Source: Eximiradius sp.
GTDB lineage: Bacteria > Bacteroidota > Ignavibacteria > Kapaibacteriales > UBA2268
Length of the DNA: 64,000 bases
Assembly: GCA_937127445.1 (NCBI GenBank)
Contig: CAKZLY010000020.1
Location: 41,410 to 105,409 of the forward strand
Direction of reading: 5' to 3'
The first letter of the stretch is position 1. Every line of letters begins with the position of its first letter. The translations under genes were made by a program, and so were the position numbers. Under the pieces are notes generated by a model that worked only from the letters and a program-made list of their open reading frames with translations, searched no databases and was not told the DNA's origin. Below are positions 62,407 through 64,000 of the stretch, in pieces.

Positions 62407-63766
62407 TGAAATTTAAATAATCAACAGGTAAATCGGCGTAAAGATATATTGCCACAGCAATTGCAGCAATACATTTTTTGAAATCCTGCGCTACAATTTT
62501 GTCGAAAGTATCCCATTCAGAGTGATGATAGCGAAAATAATTGCCTTCGCTATTGGTCCACAAACTCATTGCTGGGACACCGGTGCGGACCATTGGATCA
62601 ATATCTACTCCACCGCCACCTGTTACAACAGAAATACTGTCTATTTTTTGCAACAGCGGCTCAAAAAACTTAACAATCGAGAATATAGTATCTGGACCGG
62701 AGAAGCCAATTCTCCAAGGACGGAAACAGCCAGCATCAAACTCGAACATAAGAGAATGAGGGGAATGAGAATGTTGGTCGCGATAGGCTTTACCGCCACG
62801 GACGCCGTTTTCTTCATTTGCCCACATTACCGCTCTAAGAGTGCGACGCGGGCGCAGCTCAGCATCTTTGATATACTTGACAGCAGCCCAAGCAGCAACG
62901 CAACCACAGGCATCGTCGTGAGCACCAGTGCCAACATCCCAGGAATCGATGTGCCCACCTAAGGCAATATATTCGTTCGGATGCTCCCAACCGACAAGCT
63001 CGCCCCGCAAGTTCCAAGACAAAAAATCTGGCAATGTCTCATTAAGTAAAGTTAATCGCAAACGAGGAGTAATACCGCGATTTTGCAGTCTATAGAGCAA
63101 ATCAGCATCTTCGGAGGTTAGCGTTCCGTGAGGTATTTTGTTGACATCATCGCTGTAAATCATCATTCCTGTGTGCAGCGAATTATTTTGAGGAGTAACT
63201 GAACGAGCAAGGCTTGCAACCGCTCCGGCTTCTGCTGCATTTATAGCACCACGAAATCGAAATGGCACCGCCTGAGAATAACTAATGAATGGCACATTAT
63301 ATACAACTATTTTTCCTTTTGCTAAATCAGCTTTTGCTTTGAGTTCTTCGAAGCTTGTTACAACTAAAACATCGGCTTCAATTCCTTCTTTTGGGGTAGA
63401 TATGCTGCCGCCGTATGCCATAACCGGGATTTTTTTCTGCATTGGATAAATAAGTTCGCATTTTTCCTCCTGACGAACCCAATGAGGCACCCAAACACTG
63501 TCTTTTGCAACACTTTGCAAACCGTCCTTTTTCATTTCCGAATACAGCCAATCAAGTGCACGTTCTAGATTTTCCGAACCACTGAGCCTATGCCCAAATA
63601 CATCACACAAGTAACCGAGACGATTGTAAAATGTATCGTCTTCCATTATAATTTTGATAAGGCTATCGACTTTACTCTCATATTTAGAAAGAATATATTC
63701 CTGTGTAATTTGAGCGTTCAGTTCCAAAACACAAAGAAACAAGTACAGAAATAGGAATTTTTTCAT
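62387..63766 (-). CDS. Exported M28-family metallopeptidase
   Basis: This is a secreted or periplasmic zinc aminopeptidase/carboxypeptidase of 459 residues from ATG 63766, where a signal peptide begins (FLFLYLFLCVLELNAQ). A PA domain lies at ~115-230 (GKIVVYNVPFISYSQ, FRGAINAAEAGAVA). The catalytic region has IALGGHIDSWDVGTGAHDDA (zinc His and Asp), WANEENGVRGGKAYRD (catalytic Glu and zinc Glu), and further ligands in VDIDPMVRTGVPAMSL and RYHHSEWDTFDKI. It probably processes peptides in the envelope or outside the cell. An upstream in-frame start at 63796 is less likely. Its 3' end overlaps that of the HD gene. Confidence 0.93.
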   Translation of the reverse strand: MKKFLFLYLFLCVLELNAQITQEYILSKYESKVDSLIKIIMEDDTFYNRLGYLCDVFGHRLSGSENLERALDWLYSEMKKDGLQSVAKDSVWVPHWVRQEEKCELIYPMQKKIPVMAYGGSISTPKEGIEADVLVVTSFEELKAKADLAKGKIVVYNVPFISYSQAVPFRFRGAINAAEAGAVASLARSVTPQNNSLHTGMMIYSDDVNKIPHGTLTSEDADLLYRLQNRGITPRLRLTLLNETLPDFLSWNLRGELVGWEHPNEYIALGGHIDSWDVGTGAHDDACGCVAAWAAVKYIKDAELRPRRTLRAVMWANEENGVRGGKAYRDQHSHSPHSLMFEFDAGCFRPWRIGFSGPDTIFSIVKFFEPLLQKIDSISVVTGGGGVDIDPMVRTGVPAMSLWTNSEGNYFRYHHSEWDTFDKIVAQDFKKCIAAIAVAIYLYADLPVDYLNFIKQATH

Positions 63767-63863
63767 ATTATACTCATAAATGAAATATAATCTCACAGCA
63801 AAAATAAATAATCATTAGTATTATTAAAACAAAATAATTTTATGCCTTAGATGGTTTAGATAT

Positions 63864-63953
63864 AATTTTAAATAAGTAAATTTTAAATAAGTAAATTTTA
63901 AATAAGTAAATTTTAAATAAGTAAATTTTAAATAAGTAAATTTTAAATAAGTA
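63864..63953. repeat. Perfect 15-bp tandem repeat, six copies
   Basis: The unit AATTTTAAATAAGTA is repeated six times without a mismatch from 63864 to 63953. It lies in the intergenic stretch upstream of the M28 peptidase gene (63767-64000), which contains no gene that I can see. The unit is nearly all A/T and could slip during replication. It is not CRISPR-like, as there are no spacers. Confidence 0.95.
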
Positions 63954-64000
63954 GAGTGAACAAATATAATATTCCTAATTTTATAATATTAATAAATAAT

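Noticed and set aside
63864..63953. Possible CRISPR array
   Set aside because: The 15-bp units are directly adjacent with no spacers and no cas genes.

Overview
The window is AT-rich and densely coded. It carries about 58 protein genes, one riboswitch and no rRNA or tRNA gene that I can see. The gene content points to the Bacteroidota/Chlorobiota/Ignavibacteriota (FCB) branch, perhaps an Ignavibacteria- or Kapabacteria-like lineage; that placement is inference. The markers are a protein with a type IX secretion (T9SS) C-terminal sorting domain, a TonB-dependent receptor paired with a DUF4249 lipoprotein, Omp28/DUF6029 and DUF1573 proteins, a serine-palmitoyltransferase-like enzyme, and promoters of the Bacteroidetes form TTTG-N19/20-TAnnTTTG. 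Many genes nevertheless have clear Shine-Dalgarno sequences, unlike typical Bacteroidia.

Layout. 1-6.3 kb: aerobic respiration operon (SCO1-like copper chaperone, A2-type cytochrome c oxidase subunits I, III, IV and a cytochrome c-fused II, heme O synthase, and an unrecognised multi-pass membrane protein with a C-terminal cytochrome c domain), closed by a terminator. 6.4-8.0 kb: two-gene unit of a soluble chemoreceptor-like protein and an ODP-type diiron metallo-beta-lactamase protein, a likely O2/iron sensing pair. 8.1-11.4 kb: envelope proteins and a glycosyltransferase. 11.7-24.5 kb: housekeeping genes (rpmB, pyk, purM, mtnA, ssb, cmk, rpsD) interleaved with a TonB receptor/DUF4249 unit and other envelope proteins. 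24.5-26.1 kb: a cobalamin riboswitch with its own promoter in front of a secreted beta-propeller protein carrying a T9SS sorting domain, the most interesting locus here. 26.2-35 kb: a Lol-type permease, then surE, an HDOD pair, two soluble histidine kinases, a glycosyltransferase, and an Rrf2 regulator facing an outer-membrane protein. 35-40 kb: a two-domain dehydrogenase, an NfeD protease, and a lone phage-type terminase large subunit with no other phage genes. 40.3-54.4 kb: serA-DUF1015, dnaJ-like, gpmI, rpsU, a serine-palmitoyltransferase-like enzyme, glgP, membrane glycosyltransferases and murG. 54.5-61.6 kb: an envelope cluster with a large GldM/PorM-like membrane-anchored periplasmic protein, two exported probable beta-barrels and a vWA-OmpA fusion. 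61.7-64 kb: a stand-alone HD domain protein, an M28 peptidase, and a perfect 6 x 15-bp tandem repeat.

How the parts may fit together: the oxidase operon and the ODP/chemoreceptor pair suggest an organism that respires O2 and senses it. The T9SS-tagged propeller and the GldM-like cluster suggest protein export to the surface, in one case under vitamin B12 control. No calls were checked against databases; family names come from motif recognition.
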